This document shows, piece after piece, positions 9,620 to 21,105 of a DNA stretch of 64,000 nucleotides. The stretch is from Trichosporon coremiiforme. Its lineage: Eukaryota; Basidiomycota; Tremellomycetes; Trichosporonales; Trichosporonaceae. The number at the start of each line of letters is the position of its first letter. Position 1 is the stretch's first letter. The stretch is taken from assembly GCA_039545355.1 (NCBI GenBank), contig BCJJ01000016.1, positions 496,001 to 560,000 on the forward strand, in the 5' to 3' direction. The translations under genes and the position numbers were made by a program. The notes beneath the pieces are model-generated. The model was not told where the DNA came from. It did not search any database and saw only the letters and a list, made by a program, of their open reading frames with translations.

Positions 9620-10601
9620 CTCAGGGATGAGGGAGACACTGATCGTGATAGCAGTGATAGCGACCACGACGATGGCGATAAGCACCAGTTCAAGAAGCGG
9701 AAGACGGACAGGTCGTCCGGGGGAGCCAAAGATGGTCCTGGTCCGTCTATGATGCGGCACCGCCAAGAGAGGCAGGGTCCCCGATCGCAGGCTTCCTTAC
9801 AGCTGCAGCCGGCTCCACAGCCCGCCAGAACATAAGGTAAACGAACTCCTGTAGCCATAGCAGCCTGTTGTGAGAGGTCGAGACCTGGCTCCATGCACTT
9901 CATTGACTGAAAATGTTCACGTAGTTGGCCGCACTTGACTTGAGCATGCATTGTGTTGCCAGTTTCCTTGCTGATGCTGGACGTGAAAGGGTTTTGCCGC
10001 TCAATTGACCGAAATCAAGTTGCCGAGCGACGCAATAACTCCCAGCCGTCTTCACTGACCCCGTTCGGTCTTCCCTCCCCATCTCGACTCGTCCCTCCCC
10101 GTGTACTCATGCTCGCTGATATCAGCGGAGATCCCTGATCGTAGCTGGAGAAGTGTCATGGACTCACGCTCTCGCGACGGCTGCTCACCGTGAAGAAGCT
10201 GCGATGCGCCCTTCTGGTCCTCAACGATCCCGGGTGCGTACCTTCCCCCTCTGCAAAGACAAATGAGTTTCCGCACATATGAACCTGCACCACCAGCCAC
10301 TCCAACTTCTCGCCCCATATGGTAGACGTGTCAGTCCACGCTCACTCGGGATGTCAACTGTTCGCACACGAGAGCGCGGAAGAACCGACCAGCCAGGGAC
10401 AGGCCCCCCATCTCACCTCACCCATCATTCACCTCGTCACATCCCTTGCAACGCCCTCGCCCTCCTCCATCCACACACGGCTTCGCCCCTCCTCCGCCTT
10501 CCTGTGCACGTCACTACTGGATCCACGTCCATGCCTGACGTCGTTTCACGTTCTCTCTTCTCCGTCATCCTCATCGCCATCGACGTCTTCCGACAGCCAA
10601 C
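9620..10601. other. intergenic, promoter side of the intact DUF7918-like gene
   Basis: About 1 kb with overlapping short frames on both strands and no recognisable motif. The last 200 bp are C/T-rich, as is common just upstream of start codons in these yeasts. No gene is supported. Confidence 0.4.
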
Positions 10602-11827
10602 ATGAAGATCGAGGAAGGACCTTGGCGCGGCTGGGAGGTAAGCTTTCGCTCACGTCAGGGCTAATGACCAGGTCTGGTTAGAGTTCGCAGATGGAAAGAG
10701 ACTCGGTCAGTTCAGACGTTCACAGAGTGCTGATAGGTTCAGTCGAGCACGACTGCAAGTACGCCACACCGAAGCCAGGCCTGTCACAGTGCATGGCCGA
10801 AGTGACGGTGGAGTGTGTGCACGAAAAGGTGTGTCCTAGAGTACGGGTGGGATGTAACACGGCAGGACTTCAAGATCATTGTCCAGCCCCCTCTGAACAA
10901 CCATCGGGACTTCAATTGCTGTCCCGTGATCGACGGCATCAAGATCCAAGGTTTCGCAGGCTACGGGTACGGCTTTCCCCACCGGCTCTCAATCAGCGAC
11001 AGACTCGAGGTCGTCAGTGACGGCTCTATCGTGCGCAGATCCTTGCGGTTCAAGAAGCTGGTGTGTACTCCGAATATTGACACGCTGACGGCCGCAGGAA
11101 TGGACCGAGGGCGAAAAGCCCGGCAAGCGCGCCTCCCCCGATGAGCTCGGCACCATCGAGGTCAAGCTGAGCAAGGGCGTGCTCCATGCCTCCACAAACC
11201 ATCACCCGTACATCTCGCAGCAGCCTCGGGCTACTGTCGCCGAGAAGGTGAAAAAGGTAAGCCTATCGCGTCCGCACGCCGCTGATACTTGAGGTCCGCT
11301 TGACGTCCTACGTTGGGTGAGTCACGGATGCAGAGACAGCTAACGAAAGCAGAGGTGAAGTCCTCGGCCCATACGAGTATGCCCATCTGAGTCGTCTGCA
11401 TGCCGATCCCCAGACACCCGCGTGCTCAGTCAAGTTCACCGTGAGTTGATAGCTGGCGGCCCACAACTGATCAATGCAGTACGCGACGAGCGGCATCGTC
11501 GCCGCCCTCCGCAAGGAAGCGAAGGAGGATACGCGCAACAGCGTCGGGTTCCGCAATGCGACCTGCTCGCCCTTCGAGGAGGACGAGGTGACCCTCCTCG
11601 GTCATCAACGTGCGGTGAAGCGCGAGCGATCGAGTAACCTTCCCACAAGTGCCCCAGAGAGCACAGCCGGAGGTAACGAGACCAGCGGCCGCAAGTCCAA
11701 GAAGCAGCGTATGGTCAAGAGCGAGCCCGATGACGGTGCTTCTGGTCCCGGCCCATCAACGGCTCCGCGCCGTGGCAAGGTGGGACCTAAGCGCGGCAAG
11801 GACGGGCGAGTCGTTCGGTCTCGGTGA
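10602..11827 (+). CDS. DUF7918-like basidiomycete protein, intact copy 3
   Basis: Multi-exon gene of roughly 340 residues. Exons in order: MKIEEGPWRGWE (10602-10637); VWLEFADGKRLG (10672-10705); GSVEHDCKYATPKP...TVECVHEK (10737-10828); then DFKIIVQPPLNNHRDFNCCP with the IDGIKIQG strand and RRSLRFKKL. The next exon carries GTIEVKLSKG. A further exon has GEVLGPYEYAHLSRL and ACSVKFT. The last begins YATSGIVAALRKEA and includes ATCSPFEEDEVTLLGHQ. The order of a VDG-type strand, a LGTIEV strand and a F-YA/YR C-terminal block fits the DUF7918 family, whose function is unknown. The tail is basic with KSKKQRMVKSEPDD, a likely nuclear localisation signal and a psi-K-x-E site (VKSE). Introns are 31-40 nt. 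Confidence 0.62.
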
Positions 11828-12035
11828 CCTGGCGGTGCAACCTCGTTTCCTGTCCTATCTGTTCTCCCCGCAAGAGTCGACCTCGAACCTATCCATACGC
11901 GGATGAGACTGCCGCCGCTGCCGTGAGTGGGGTTTAAGACTAAAAGACAATGCATCTGTTTAAACTGCTGATAGTGTCTAAATGACAACTGGCTTTCATA
12001 TTTTGATCAGTAGGGCTACAACGGGATGTGGGTGC

Positions 12036-13416
12036 TTAGTTGGGGCGGATGGCGAGCTTGAGGGCCTTGCGCGAGTTCATCTTGTCCATGGCGTCCTGCC
12101 ACTGGTCGAGGGTGTAGACGTCCGTGACCATGCCCTTGACGTTGATCTTGCCTCCGTCGAGCAGGGCGATGGCGCGGGGGAAGCAGTAGGCCTGGGAGAA
12201 GGAGCCGATGATGCGGAGCTCGTCGCCGAAGATCTTGGCCGGGTGCCAGGTGACCGTCGCGCTGTCCTCGTACACGCCGTAGACGAGGAGGGTTCCGCCG
12301 CGGGCGACGTAGTTGATCGAGTCGTTGACAATCTTCTCGACACCGGTGCACTCAGCAACGACGTCGAAGCCGTACGGGTTGTCCTTCTTCAGCTGCTCCC
12401 ACTGCGCGCCCGGGTTCGAGCGGTCGAGGTCGATGTACTCGTCCGCAGCGTCGAGCTTGCGCGCGAGGTCCATCTTGACACCGGCGTTGGCGGCGATGGT
12501 GACCTTGGAGGCGCCGCCCATCTTCATGAGCTGGGCGAGGATGAGACCCGTAGGACCGGCACCGATGAGGAGGACGGTAGCGCCGAAGGGCATCTTGAGC
12601 TTGTCCATGCCGTGGATGGCGCACGAGGCGGGCTCGAGGAGGGTGGCCTCCTCGTCAGAGAGGTTGTGGATCTTGTAGCACTTCTCGAAGGGGTAGCGGA
12701 TGTACTCGGCGAAACCGCCGTCAGAGCGGACACCGGCAGCAGCAAAGTCCTCGCACATCAGGACCTCACCGCGACGGCAGTAGTGGCAGTGGCCACAGGT
12801 CGAGCCGACGTCGGCGGCGACCTTATCGCCGAGCTCGAAGCCGGTGACCTCATCACCCATGGCGACGATCTTGCCGACAGCCTCGTGTCCGGGGATGAGA
12901 GGGAACTTGGGGTTGAAGTCACCCTGGTCGTTAGCTGTGTCACAAATATGGGCAGCAGAGCGGCTGGAGTGATGAGATCTGGAGGACGCCCGCCGATCAC
13001 CAGAACCTTGCAATCAAGGCTGGCCGCCCGCAAAGCAAGCTTGAAGCGCCTCGAGCGGCCCGTGACCCATGGAGCCTCCGGGTACGTCCACGCCTGAAGG
13101 CGATAACAGCACTCCAGCACGCCACCACATTTCTCTGCGGCTCATCACATTGCTCGCAACTCACCTCGTGGATGTGTCCGTCGGTTCCACAGAAACCGCA
13201 GATGAGGACTGGGGGTCAGCTTCTCCTCTACTGTCCAGCTTGACGGCGTGCACACTCACCCTGGAGGAGGATGTCGCGGGGGCCGACCTGGGGAATGGGC
13301 ACCTGCTTGACCTCGAACTCGCGGGGCTGTTGTCAGCTAAGGCGGCGGTAGTAACAGCTTACCTTCTCGTAGACGAGCGCCTTCATCGTGCCGGTAGGAA
13401 CAGTACCCTTGACCAT
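12036..13416 (-). CDS. zinc-dependent MDR alcohol/polyol dehydrogenase, D-arabinitol dehydrogenase-like
   Basis: Medium-chain dehydrogenase/reductase that oxidises a polyol or secondary alcohol with NAD(P). The start [18 protein letters not shown] at 13416 is followed by several short introns. [12 protein letters not shown] supplies the catalytic-zinc Cys and His, and [10 protein letters not shown] is the GHE motif. [15 protein letters not shown] holds the four structural-zinc cysteines. [20 protein letters not shown] is the Rossmann GxGxxG segment. The end is [10 protein letters not shown]. The total of about 370 residues fits the family. The overall pattern resembles fungal D-arabinitol/sorbitol-type dehydrogenases, and D-arabinitol is my best guess for substrate. 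Specificity cannot be settled by motif. Probably cytosolic, as no targeting peptide is visible. An intron in the 5' leader around 13430-13500 is likely. Confidence 0.85.
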
Positions 13417-15481
13417 TGTCTGCTGTTAACTTGCGACGAACTTCTTCAGAGCTAGGAGGGGAGATGATTGACGTGAGGGGAGGTTACACTCACGATTGCT
13501 TTTGGAAGAGAGGTAGAGAGAGATAGAGGTGAGAGATGAGAGAGAGAAGTCAAAGATGACACGTTGTGAGGGGATGATAAACTGGGGAGTGCCGAGGTGG
13601 GGGTTGGACTGGAGGGCGGCAGGCGGTCGGCTGTCTGAGCTCCCCCGGTCCTTCACTTGGTGCCAAGGAACGGCCGGGGTGTCAGGTGTCAGTGAGCCGA
13701 GCTCGCGTCGGGGCGGGGGCAGGCGAGCGGAGCTTGACTCTCTGGTCTCCTATGATGTCTCTGGTCTGTCGTGCCTCTGGTGCTTTTGGTGGGAACAAGA
13801 CAAGTGATCCGGGGTGTCACTCGCAGCGTGTGACGTAGTGTGCCCTCCCTGGATGCGCTAATTTCTTCCACTTTGGGCAAATCCCCCCACAGGTGTCCCC
13901 AGCTGTTCAGGGCCTGACGGAGGAGGATGCCTCACGCCCTCGGGGCCAGCAGGGCTGACACCGCGGGTTTCATCCTGAGCTGTAGACCGCACGATAGCCC
14001 GCACCATGCCATCCTCACTTCTGCATCGCGCATCGCAGTCGACGCGTTCACGCGTTCAGCAGCTCAGCAGTAGCGTCCCACTACACTGGTAGGGGCTGGG
14101 CCATGTGCTGCGCCTGCGTGTTCCGGAACAGATGGACGAAGGGGGCCGAATGGCGATATCAACGGACTTGATGAGCTGAGGGCAGGCCCTTATCTTTGGG
14201 GTCCGTCTGTGCGTCATACTAACAGCTGCGCAGCGTGCGGCGATGTCATTTCGTGGGGACCCCCGATTTCCCCCTCACCGCCCTGCGCGCCCTGCGAGCT
14301 AGCGTCGAGGGCCCTCGACCAGCCGCCGAGCCCGCTCAGCCCGCTCAGCCAACCACGGCGCTCGGAGTCGGCATCTCGCCATTCTCCCGGCCTCGGGCGG
14401 CACGGCGTGGCGTCCCGCATGCCTCCCCCACGACACTCCACGCCGTGCGTGCCCACTTTGGACAAGCTGCTGTCTGTCCATCTGTCGGATGCTCGATTAA
14501 AGTGGCCAGGAACACACAGCGTGCAGGTCACACGATCACTCGTTGACTTACAGCGAGGGAGGAACGACCTCCCTATCAGAGGTCAAGGATTGAATGCGGT
14601 ATCGACGCCTTACACTTAACAGCTAGCAGGGGGGTTCCATGTCCCCGAGCTATCCCGAGAAGCTACTGACCCATCCTCGAGAAATTGCGAGAATCGTCCA
14701 AGCAGCAAGCATTGACTCTCCGAAGGCTTCACCCCTTTCAACGAAGTCTCCAACAGATTCTCCAACAGATTACCGACAGGAGAGTCTCGGCCTGACTGTC
14801 AACCGGTAGCGGACCGCGGAGTGACCGAGAACGCGACACAGGTACCTCGGACAGGCTCCGGTATCACTCCTGTATCACTTCTGCCAAGCCCCGTCACTGT
14901 CCGTGGTGTCGGTCTCTGCGACGCCACTTTTTGCGCGGCTCTACCCACTCGACTTCCAAGCCACCCACGCCGGTGCCCACATGTTGCGTTGCCGTGTGCC
15001 TGTGCTTCAGCCTCTGACGACAGGTACTATCGACACGCTGTCGTGCAATCCATGCTGTGCAGAGCTGGCGATCGACCGCTGCCTGAGTTGGTGTCATGCG
15101 TCTCGCAACATGCACGCGACGCAAGCCTTGTGGTCTTAGTGGTCGAGAGTTGCTGTCAGACAACCGGGCTAACAGCGTCAGCGAAGTGCCTGATGTTGGC
15201 TCGCTTGATATTGCATCAAAATCGCGCATCCAACGCACTGACTGCACATCTGAAACAAGGCCGTACCATCCTGTCACGTTGACCTCATGTTCTACCCGGT
15301 GCCAGCACACCCGTCGCCCAACCGTAAATCCTACAGAGCTGAGCCGGCTGCTGACGTCTTAACCCCGCTCGACCGTTACCGGTACACCAGTGGTAAACGC
15401 GTAATCGTGCATACGGCGGCATTAAGTACTATACATTATCAACTATGTCGGTGCAGGGTATCAAGTTGTGGAAAGAGGTAG
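13417..15481. other. intergenic, about 2 kb
   Basis: Carries the upstream region of the MDR dehydrogenase, including a GA-rich stretch at 13500-13560 on the plus strand (CT-rich in the sense of the gene), then the 3' side of the histone deacetylase gene. Open frames at 14209-14619 and 14821-15282 show no conserved motif and overlap others on the opposite strand. No gene is supported. Confidence 0.45.
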
Positions 15482-17790
15482 CTAATCCGTCGCGATGGCC
15501 TCGCCATTGACGGGGGGAGTGGGGAGTTTGGACGCGACAAACTCTTTGATCTGCGGCATCGAGTCGTTCAGGACATCGACGACCTTGGCCTTGTCGCTCG
15601 TGTGGATCTGGCCGCCGAGGCGGCGCCAGAGCCTTTCCTCATTCATGAGCGGGTGGCTCTTGGGGATGTAGATACGGTTGCTGGCTCTGAACCAGTTGCG
15701 CCGCGTCTCATTATTGGGGTCCACGCGCACGAGAGAGTGCAGGCCACCCACTTGCACCACGGCCTTGACCTTGCTCTCGACGTCGCGGTGGTTGATCAGC
15801 TCCATCACCGCGGCGCACCCAGAGCCGTGCCCGATGATCACCACGTTGTCCGCATCGGAGAGGTCGACGTAGTTGTCCCACAGATAGCGGAGGAGCTTGC
15901 CATCGCGCGGATCGCCCTTGTTCGCGACCATGCGCGGACCCTCCCGCGGAAGTGTTGTCGGCAGGGCGCGCAGCATGTTCACGTCGATCAGCGTGTAGCC
16001 TCGCTCGCGCGTCCAGTCGACAACGGCGTCGGACGTGTCGAGTAAGTAAGAATTGGCGAGCTGGATATCCGTCGTGGCGACGCCATCCGTCTCGACACGC
16101 AGGTTGCCAAAGTCGTGCACGAAGAGCACGAGTGTTGATCCAGGCGCAGCGTCGAAGAGCCCCTGAGACGCGAGAACCTGGTTCGCGTACGCTTCGTCGA
16201 GCTCCTCGCTGGCCAGCGGGATCGGGCACAGGCGGTACTTCTCGAACAGGTGGTGGGCGCGGTAAATCTTGAGAATATCCGGGATCGCAACGACGGACGC
16301 CTCGCACCCAGGCTCTGGTGGCTCGCACGCCTTGACATCCACACTCTTCCAGTACCGGCTCTGCACCTTTGCGACTTGTCGCACAACCTCTGTCGCCGCC
16401 TCGCTCGCCTCAACGTGCGTCAACTCTGCCGGCGTCTCGCCGAGCAGCACTTGCGCAACGGCTAACGAGCTGTCACTAATAGCGCGCAGGTTGTATCCTC
16501 CCTCGAGAGCAACGACGAGCCGTCCACCAGCGAGCGCGCTTAACATGTGGGTCATGTGCCCGTATCCGGCTGGCGTGACGTGGCACTGGCCGAGATGGTC
16601 GCCGTCGGCGGCGTCGAAACCTGACGAGATGACGACCAGGTCGGGGTCGAACTCGTACGCGATCGGCATCACGATCTTCTGGAACGCGTAGATGTAGTCT
16701 CCGTCGCCGAAGCCTCCGCTTGGCCAGGGGATATTCACGCTCTTGCCCTCTCCCGGTCCCTCACCGACCATGTCGAGGCCACCAAAGTCGGACGACGGGT
16801 AGAACTTGCCTCCGTCATGTCGGTGCAAAGAGATGTAGAGCACATTCGGGTCGTTCCAGAATGCGCGCTGCGTTCCGTTTCCATGGTGCACGTCCCTGTT
16901 GTCAGCTACGAGAGTCTGGCGCATGGAAGCTAAGGGACGCCAAGGGACCTCCGAAAGAACTCACCAATCCAAAATCAACACCTTCTTCGCAAGCCCCTCT
17001 TTCTGCATTTCACGCGCGGCGACCGCTACGTTGTTGAAGAAGCAGAATCCCATGTGCTCGTCCGGCTCGGCGTGGTGTCCCGGCGGGCGCACGATTGCGA
17101 AAGCATTCCGCACCTGTCCGGTGCACACCGCCCTGCACGCCTGGATGACGCCGCCGCACGACAGACGTGCACAGTGCGCCGTCTCGCGGTTCACGTACAG
17201 CGACAGGTTCTCGTAGTACTGCTTCGTCTCCTGGATGTACTCATCCGTGAACGCTTGGAGGTTAGCGATCTCTTGGGTGGCGAGGCAGCGCTAGCGCGCT
17301 ATCTCTACTCACTCTCCGTTCCCTGCACCTTGAGCCAGTGGTCGTCTCCGTGCACAAGGCGGACCTGCTCCAGCGTGCATTCCCGCGACGGCAGCGCCTT
17401 CATGCGTCGGATAAGACCGTTGTCCTTGAGGCGCGTGAAGATGCGCTTGATGCGCATCGGCTCCTCGGGGTGGCCCTCTCCCGTGTCGTGAATGTCCTCT
17501 GTCGGAACATATCCGTCTTGACAGTGAAGCATCATGAGCGGGTCATACACATATCCCGTGCGGGCGATGCGAGCACTTCCCCCGTTGGCTTCGTCGGCTT
17601 TGACCGTTGTAATGTTCTGCACTGTTGCAAGCGCATTCGGGATGGGACTGCTCGTCCCGCTCGGTTCGACGGTAAGCACGGGCGTATCCTTCTGCTGAGC
17701 TCCGGCATCGATGGGCGGTGCAACTGCCACGGGTAGCAGGGGCACACTTGGGCCCGCAGCGCCGTCAACTTCCATCGCGTTCGAGTCCAT
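15482..17790 (-). CDS. HDA1: class II histone deacetylase with C-terminal Arb2 domain (Hda1/Clr3 type)
   Basis: Zinc-dependent lysine deacetylase acting on histone tails for gene silencing. The start chosen is [10 protein letters not shown] at 17790; an in-frame ATG at 17985 is an alternative. A low-complexity N-terminal region of about 80 residues precedes [13 protein letters not shown], where the HDAC fold begins. Catalytic signatures are visible: [42 protein letters not shown] and [10 protein letters not shown]. These contain the His pair and the zinc-binding Asp/His. After about residue 470 an Arb2-type alpha/beta domain follows ([27 protein letters not shown]). This domain order is that of S. 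cerevisiae Hda1 and S. pombe Clr3. Introns interrupt after QGTE and before DVHHGNG. The gene is divergent from the aminotransferase gene at 18903. Confidence 0.93.
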
Positions 17791-18902
17791 GGCTATCGGC
17801 CGGCGATCGCGCTCCCGCTGGGATCTTTTCAGGCTGAAACAGCGCCGCTCGAGGTCAGTACTCTGATCCCGGCTGCTGAGTGTGTCGGATGGAAGCCTGC
17901 GTCCCGCGCCGGGGGGAGTGATGTCGGAGTTGGATGGGAGCAGAGGCAACAACAATGCTTGGTCGGCGGACATTTGAAGAGCCACAGATGATACATAGAC
18001 GCACGTGGGAATGCGTCCGCTATTGCATGCATTTCAGCAGAGGCTAATGAGTCTGCATATCACCCTATTGGTGTCCCAACGGTGGCACCGTGGGAAATTT
18101 CAACGATCTAGCGGTATCACCACCGTGGGAGCTTAAAACCCTGAGCTTGACCGTGGGAAGGTAAAGGATGGGCTCAGCCTCAGCCCGGTCGAATCAACCA
18201 CACCGGGTCAAGACAACAGCCGCAGCCGGCTCTTATCATCGGAGTGGAGGCCCAGATTTCCCACGGTGAGACAGAGGATCCACAGGAACGCCCACCGGGG
18301 CCATGTGAGTGGAGGTGGGCACCCTGTCCGCCTTCGGGATGTTGGCAGGCTGCGATTGGAGGGAAAGGCCGGGTGACGTGCGCCGTGCTCCTATCGCACA
18401 GTGACGCTCGCCGTGTCCTGGCGGCTGTGGGCTAATCGGGATATGGAAGGGGATCCCGGACATCTGCCATATCTCAACACGGCGAAATGAATCGAAATAC
18501 AGCGCTCCTGCGCCTCCACCTCCACCGCAGAACGGCCCTCCGTTCGAAATTGGGCCTAGAAACTCGGCCCGGCTCCAAGTCAAATACACTACTCTGGTGG
18601 AGGCTCGGTGCGTCGACATGACAACCTGCCGCATGACCCACACGTCCCAGATCAGTAGAACAGCTGCAGCTGCTGCCGGCGCTGCGAGGGCCGCGAGCCG
18701 CCCCTCCTCCGGTTCCCGGGGCGTCCACTGCTCTGCTGTATCATTTAAGCAAACCCAGAGCCCCGCGGCCCAGGGTCTCGCCCCCAGGAATACCCCTAGT
18801 CGCACAACGCCGACTCTACGCCAACCCTCCCGCCAACTGTATAATTTCTCCACTGTATCTCTTCCCACCGCCCACATCTCTTCATCCCACAACATCCGCA
18901 AC
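17791..18902. other. divergent intergenic region between Hda1 and AGX1
   Basis: About 1.1 kb shared upstream region of two divergently transcribed genes. It contains four copies of a CCGTGGGA motif (listed separately) and a GTATAATT stretch near 18839-18846, about 60 bp upstream of the AGX1 start. A minus-strand open frame of 372 codons (18236-19354) overlaps AGX1 exon 1 and has no recognisable motif. Confidence 0.5.
18086..18268. promoter_or_regulatory. four copies of a CCGTGGGA motif, candidate regulatory sites
   Basis: CACCGTGGGAAA at about 18086, CACCGTGGGA at 18121, GACCGTGGGAAG at 18149 and the reverse complement TTTCCCACGGTG at 18257-18268. Four near-identical 10-12-mers within 185 bp of a divergent promoter region are unlikely by chance. 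I do not know a factor for this exact word. Confidence 0.5.
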
Positions 18903-20580
18903 ATGACTACCGACTTCAAGCAGCAGCCCCACAAGCTCCTCGTCATTCCGGGGCCCATCGAGTTCAGCGATGGCGGTAAGTCTGGAGAAGCAGAAGAGCA
19001 GACGGAGACGTCGGAGGGAAGGAGAGCTCCGAGAAGGGTTGGGACGGTGTAGAAGTGGTGTGTGGCACCACAACCGTCCTCCTTCAGCTCTGTGGTGGTG
19101 AGCAAGGCACTATCGCTCGCCCCCGTTCCCTGCCAAACGCTACCCGCTGTCCTGCTCGTCTTGCAGGTCGGGCGGTGCGGCGGAAGAGTAATTGGAGTTG
19201 TGAGGTCTCCGGAAGACCGACTACCGGACAAGTCTGTGACGTGGTCCCGATGAGATTTCCTGCTAACCCACCCAGTCCTTGGTGCCAATGCCGCCCCCGG
19301 CATGTCGCACGTCTCGCCGGCGTTCATCCCCGTCTTCGGTGACTGCATCCGCATGCTGAGGAAGGTCCTCTACGCCCCCAAGGGCCAGCCTATGCTCATC
19401 GCCGGCTCTGGCACCCTCGGCTGGGACGCTGCCGCCGTTAACCTTGTTGAGCCCGGAGAGAACGTCGTGAGTACCAAATTTCCCACCGCTGCCTCTTACT
19501 TCGCGGCACCTCGCAACCAGTTCACCCCGATCGTTTCAGCCCCGTCTCATTCGATCTGGCACGGACTGCGGGGTGTTGGGGAGTGGGGCAACCGTGATTT
19601 TGCGTTTAACGCACTTGGTTACGGCGCATACTGACTGCCCAGCTCGTCCTCAACCACGGCTACTTCGCCGACTCGTTCGCCGACTGCCTGCGCGCTTACG
19701 GTGCCAACGTCGACGAGCTCAAGGCCAAGGTCGGTGGCATTGTCGACCCTAAGGACCTCGAGCAGGCTCTCCAGAAGAAGAAGTACAAGCTTGTCACCAT
19801 CACCCAGGTCGACACCTCGACTGGTGTCCTCGCCCCCGTCAAGCAGTACTCTGAGATCATCCACAAGACCTCGCCCAACTCGCTCATCGCCGTCGACGCT
19901 GTTTGCGCCGTCGCCTCTGAGGAGATCCGCTTCGACGACTGGGGCCTTGACGTCGTCATCTCGGCCACCCAGAAGGGACTCGGTGTTCCCCCCGGTCTCT
20001 CCGTCTGTATGCTCTCTGAGCGTGCCATCAAGACCATGGAGTCCCGCGACAACATCCCCTCGTACTACCTCTCGTGGAAGCGCTGGCTCCCGATCATGAA
20101 GGCCTACGAGGAGGGCCGCCCGATGTACTTCGCTACTCGTGAGTTGATTTGCCGTTGACAGTGTACTGACATCCAGCCCCCGTTCAGCTCATCTACTCCC
20201 TCCGCCAGGGTCTCAAGGAGATCCTCGAGAGCGATCTCTCTTTCGAGGACCGCCTTGCCCGCAACCGCGAGGTCTCCAACCGCGTCAAGGACGAGCTCGA
20301 GAAGCTCGGCTGCGGCTTCGTTCCCCTCTCGCGTGACATCGCCGCCAACGGCATGTCCGCCGTCCGCTACCCCCAGGGTGTCACTGCCGCCGACGTTCTC
20401 CCCAAGCTCGCTGAGCGTGACATCGTCGTTGCCGGTGGTCTCCACAAGGACATCGCCTCGGAGTACTTCCGTGTCGGCCACATGGGTGTCACCGCTGCCG
20501 ACCCTTCGCGCGGCGACGTCGACAAGATCATCAACGGCGTCAAGGCTGTCCTTGACGAGGCCAAGAAGAACAAGGCCTAG
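18903..20580 (+). CDS. AGX1: alanine-glyoxylate aminotransferase (class V PLP enzyme)
   Basis: Transfers the amino group of alanine to glyoxylate, giving pyruvate and glycine, with pyridoxal phosphate. Exon 1 encodes MTTDFKQQPHKLLVIPGPIE. A 300-nt first intron (18976-19275) is followed by LGANAAPGMSHVSPAF. The next segment is LIAGSGTLGWDAAAVNLVEP, the phosphate-binding GSGT(L) region. A second intron precedes LVLNHGYFADSFADCL. The PLP lysine is in SATQKGLGVPPGLS, preceded by AVDAVCAVASEEIRFDDWGL with the PLP-interacting Asp. A third, 39-nt intron splits ATPPVQLIYSL. The C-terminus is EAKKNKA. Total of about 385 residues fits the family. No clear mitochondrial presequence or strong peroxisomal SKL tripeptide is present, so location is open. 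Confidence 0.93.
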
Positions 20581-21105
20581 GGGCGTCTCTCGACTGCACC
20601 TGTCATGGCTAAGCTTTGATTTCTGATCCAGTCAACTTTTCAACAAAGTGGGAAATGTTCTTTCTCAACAAAGTGGAAATTACAATCTTAAGGCCGCCTG
20701 AAGAATCTCCTCTCTCCTCTCCTCTCCGCCCCTCCTAATAACATTATTCATCTCCCTGTTCGATCCCGTTTCTCCTCTAAAAAGAAAGAAGGAAGTGCCA
20801 GTCTAGATTCGTTGATTTGTGAAGATTTTGTAACGCAATGCATGAAAACGTGTATGGTCGAGCTTTCTCCGGAGCATATGCATGTGCAGCGGCCTCGAAC
20901 AGACGGTCGGACTGGCAGTCGGACATGACGACGGACAACCAGCAACCAACATGAGCGTCCGTAGGTGGAGGTGGATTTGGTTCCGGTTGCGCGGTGAGGC
21001 AGGCGGCTGCTCGCGGCTCGATGTTGATTCACGCGTCGCTGTGTTCATTGACTCCAGACTTTGCATCCATCCACACGGTCGACCCGAAGTTTCGCAACAC
21101 TAGAG
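20581..21105. other. intergenic between AGX1 and the Arp9-like gene
   Basis: Begins with the 3' region of AGX1. It contains an imperfect direct repeat of TCAACAAAGTGGGAAAT (20640-20656) and TCAACAAAGTGGAAAT (20665-20680), followed by a CT-rich stretch (20708-20735). The right part is the leader of the next gene. No gene was seen. Confidence 0.45.

Noticed and set aside
11982..13097. 371-codon plus-strand frame
   Set aside because: Antisense shadow of the MDR dehydrogenase, caused by C-ending codons on the real strand.
18236..19354. 372-codon minus-strand frame between HDA1 and AGX1
   Set aside because: It runs over AGX1 exon 1 and the CCGTGGGA elements, has no motif and shows no splice logic. 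The plus-strand gene explains the coding signal.
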